Origin: an uncultured Rubrobacteraceae bacterium
Lineage (GTDB): Bacteria; Actinomycetota; Rubrobacteria; Rubrobacterales; Rubrobacteraceae
DNA: 5,746 nucleotides
NCBI GenBank assembly: GCA_902805985.1
Contig: CADCUW010000287.1
Coordinates: forward strand, 1 to 5,746
Direction of reading: 5' to 3'
A model generated the notes under the pieces. That model ran no database searches. It saw only the letters and a program-made list of their open reading frames with translations, and was not told the DNA's origin. Both the position numbers and the translations under genes were made by a program. Shown in pieces: positions 4,591 through 5,746 of the stretch. Every line of letters starts with the position of its first letter. Within the stretch, counting starts at the first letter, position 1.

Positions 4591-5746
4591 GTGCTGAGAT
4601 CTTCGGGCGGGGTCGCCCTTCTCAAACCGCTCAACAGAAGCGCTTTCAGGCGTCTCTGGGGGTCCGCCGCTCTCTCGATGCTCGCCGATCAGGCCTTTCT
4701 CGTCTCCCTGACGTGGCTCGTGCTGGAGATCACGGGTGCCGGTTCCGGCCTGGGCGTCGTGCTCGCGGTCGCTTCGGTGCCGGGCTTGTTGCTGATGCCG
4801 CTTGGCGGGGTGGCGAGCGACAGGTTGTCGGCGGCCGGGGTGGCGGCCGCGGCGGGCGCCGGGAGGACGGTGCTGCTCGCCTGCATGGCCGCTCTGGTCT
4901 TCGCCGATGCCACGCAGGTGTGGCACGTCTACGTGCTTGCAGGCTGCCTAAGCGCGATGGATGCCCTCTACTATCCTGCTTCTATGGCACTCGTGCCCAG
5001 GTTGGCCAAACCGGAAGATCTCGAAGCGGCCAACGGTCTCACCCAAGGCGCGGAACAGATCAGCAGCATCCTCGGTCCCGCCCTCGCCGGCTCGCTGGTG
5101 GCTACGCTCGGGTTGGGCGCGAGCTTCGCGGTCAAGGCGCTTCTGTTCTCCGTATCCACCGTCATCTTTCTGACCCTCATCAGGGCCCACGCGTCGCCCC
5201 TCTCCACGTCGACGGCTGCCGCGGAGGACGCGCAAGACGGGGGTACCCTGGCGTCACTCGTCGAGGGGATGCGCTACGCGTGGGGCGACCCCGTGATAAG
5301 GGCGATCATGCTGATCCTTGTCGGCATCAACCTCGCGATGGTCGGTCCGCTCTACGTAGGTGGTGCCATCCTGGCGGAGACCCGCCTCGGCGGCGCGGGA
5401 GCTTTCGGGACGCTGGTGGCCGGGGCGGGTGTCGGGGCGTTGCTCGGTGCGCTGGGCGCCGGCTCTCTAGGGCGCATCCGGCGCAGGGGGCTTATCGAGC
5501 TGCCGCTGACCGCAGCGCTAGGCGTTTTCTTGGGCGCGTTCGCCTTCGCCCCGAATCTGCTGGTAGCAGGCTCGCTTGCCGTGGCGGTAGGAGCAGCGGC
5601 CAGCTTCCTTGCGGTCGTCAACATCTCTTGGCTGCAGGAGCGTTCCGAACCCCACGTCACCGGACGGGTGATGAGCCTGGCGATGCTCTCTACCATGGCC
5701 CTGGATCCCATCTCCTATCTCGCCGCCGGTGCCCTCGTCGGGCTCA
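4591..5746 (+). CDS. MFS transporter, MFS_3/EntS-MefA-like exporter, 3' end cut off by window
   Basis: Major facilitator superfamily drug or metabolite exporter, proton-coupled by family. The frame is open from the start to the window edge (385 codons of a usual ~400-430), so the last helix or two may be missing. Diagnostic segments are FRRLWGSAALSMLADQ (19-34) before helix 1, the loop 2-3 motif GGVASDRL (72-79), YYPASMALVPRLAKPEDL (127-144) followed by EAANGL and ILGPALAG, and near the end TGRVMSLAML. A hydrophilic central loop (about 200-220) separates the two halves. GTG 4591 was chosen because GTGAGG lies five bases upstream; GTG 4567 in the same frame is a possible alternative. It diverges from the regulator and shares the palindrome. 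Substrate unknown: export of the modified peptide or resistance to another compound are both possible, and MFS proteins usually carry small molecules. Confidence 0.88.
   Translation, partial: MLRSSGGVALLKPLNRSAFRRLWGSAALSMLADQAFLVSLTWLVLEITGAGSGLGVVLAVASVPGLLLMPLGGVASDRLSAAGVAAAAGAGRTVLLACMAALVFADATQVWHVYVLAGCLSAMDALYYPASMALVPRLAKPEDLEAANGLTQGAEQISSILGPALAGSLVATLGLGASFAVKALLFSVSTVIFLTLIRAHASPLSTSTAAAEDAQDGGTLASLVEGMRYAWGDPVIRAIMLILVGINLAMVGPLYVGGAILAETRLGGAGAFGTLVAGAGVGALLGALGAGSLGRIRRRGLIELPLTAALGVFLGAFAFAPNLLVAGSLAVAVGAAASFLAVVNISWLQERSEPHVTGRVMSLAMLSTMALDPISYLAAGALVGL

Noticed and set aside
4528..4926. Minus-strand open frame opposite the start of the MFS gene
   Set aside because: Composition is Arg/His/Gln/Gly-rich and unlike protein, while the plus frame shows MFS motifs at the right places. 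The same applies to minus-strand frames at 4948-5711.
1..5746. CRISPR array, tRNA, rRNA, insertion sequence or attachment site
   Set aside because: No spaced direct repeats, no cloverleaf or rRNA-like segment, no transposase motif and no terminal repeats were seen on either strand.

Overview
The window is GC-rich with back-to-back, overlapping genes, frequent AGG arginine codons, and GTG or TTG starts on most genes. This suggests a high-GC actinobacterium. The AGG use would fit a Rubrobacter-like lineage, but that is only a guess from codon flavour.

Layout. Bases 1-4453 hold one leftward (minus-strand) gene train. In order of transcription it contains: a double-XRE regulator (4453-3803); an ImmA/IrrE-type zinc peptidase whose reading frame carries an in-frame TAG (3810-3214); a seven-helix membrane protein with a cytoplasmic tail (3217-1856); a 102-bp leader with two small hairpins and a strong Shine-Dalgarno; a 72-residue peptide gene ending in Gly-Trp-Gly-Cys (1753-1535); a class I isoprenyl-diphosphate-synthase-like enzyme with one frameshift (1482-551); and an HFCD-type flavoprotein cut by the left edge (554-1). 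A divergent MFS exporter runs rightward from 4591 and is cut by the right edge. The AT-rich gap between the two transcription units holds a perfect 16-bp palindrome whose two arms form -35-like elements pointing outward in both directions.

How it may work (inference). The peptide, isoprenoid enzyme and flavoprotein look like a ribosomal-peptide pathway. ComQ, an isoprenyl-synthase-fold enzyme, prenylates a tryptophan near the C-terminus of the ComX pheromone. Here the small peptide has a Trp three residues from its end. EpiD-type flavoproteins oxidatively decarboxylate C-terminal cysteines, and this peptide ends in Cys. The upstream XRE, ImmA and 7-TM genes form a plausible sensing module in place of the ComP/ComA two-component pair. 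The hypothesis is therefore an actinobacterial ComX-like signal, prenylated on Trp and decarboxylated on Cys, read out by a membrane protein that controls a peptidase and repressor.

Caveats. Two core genes are broken in this sequence: a frameshift in the isoprenoid enzyme and a TAG in the peptidase. The locus may be decaying, or the assembly may contain base errors. The flavoprotein and exporter are both truncated by the window. Family calls rest on motifs read by eye; no searches were run.
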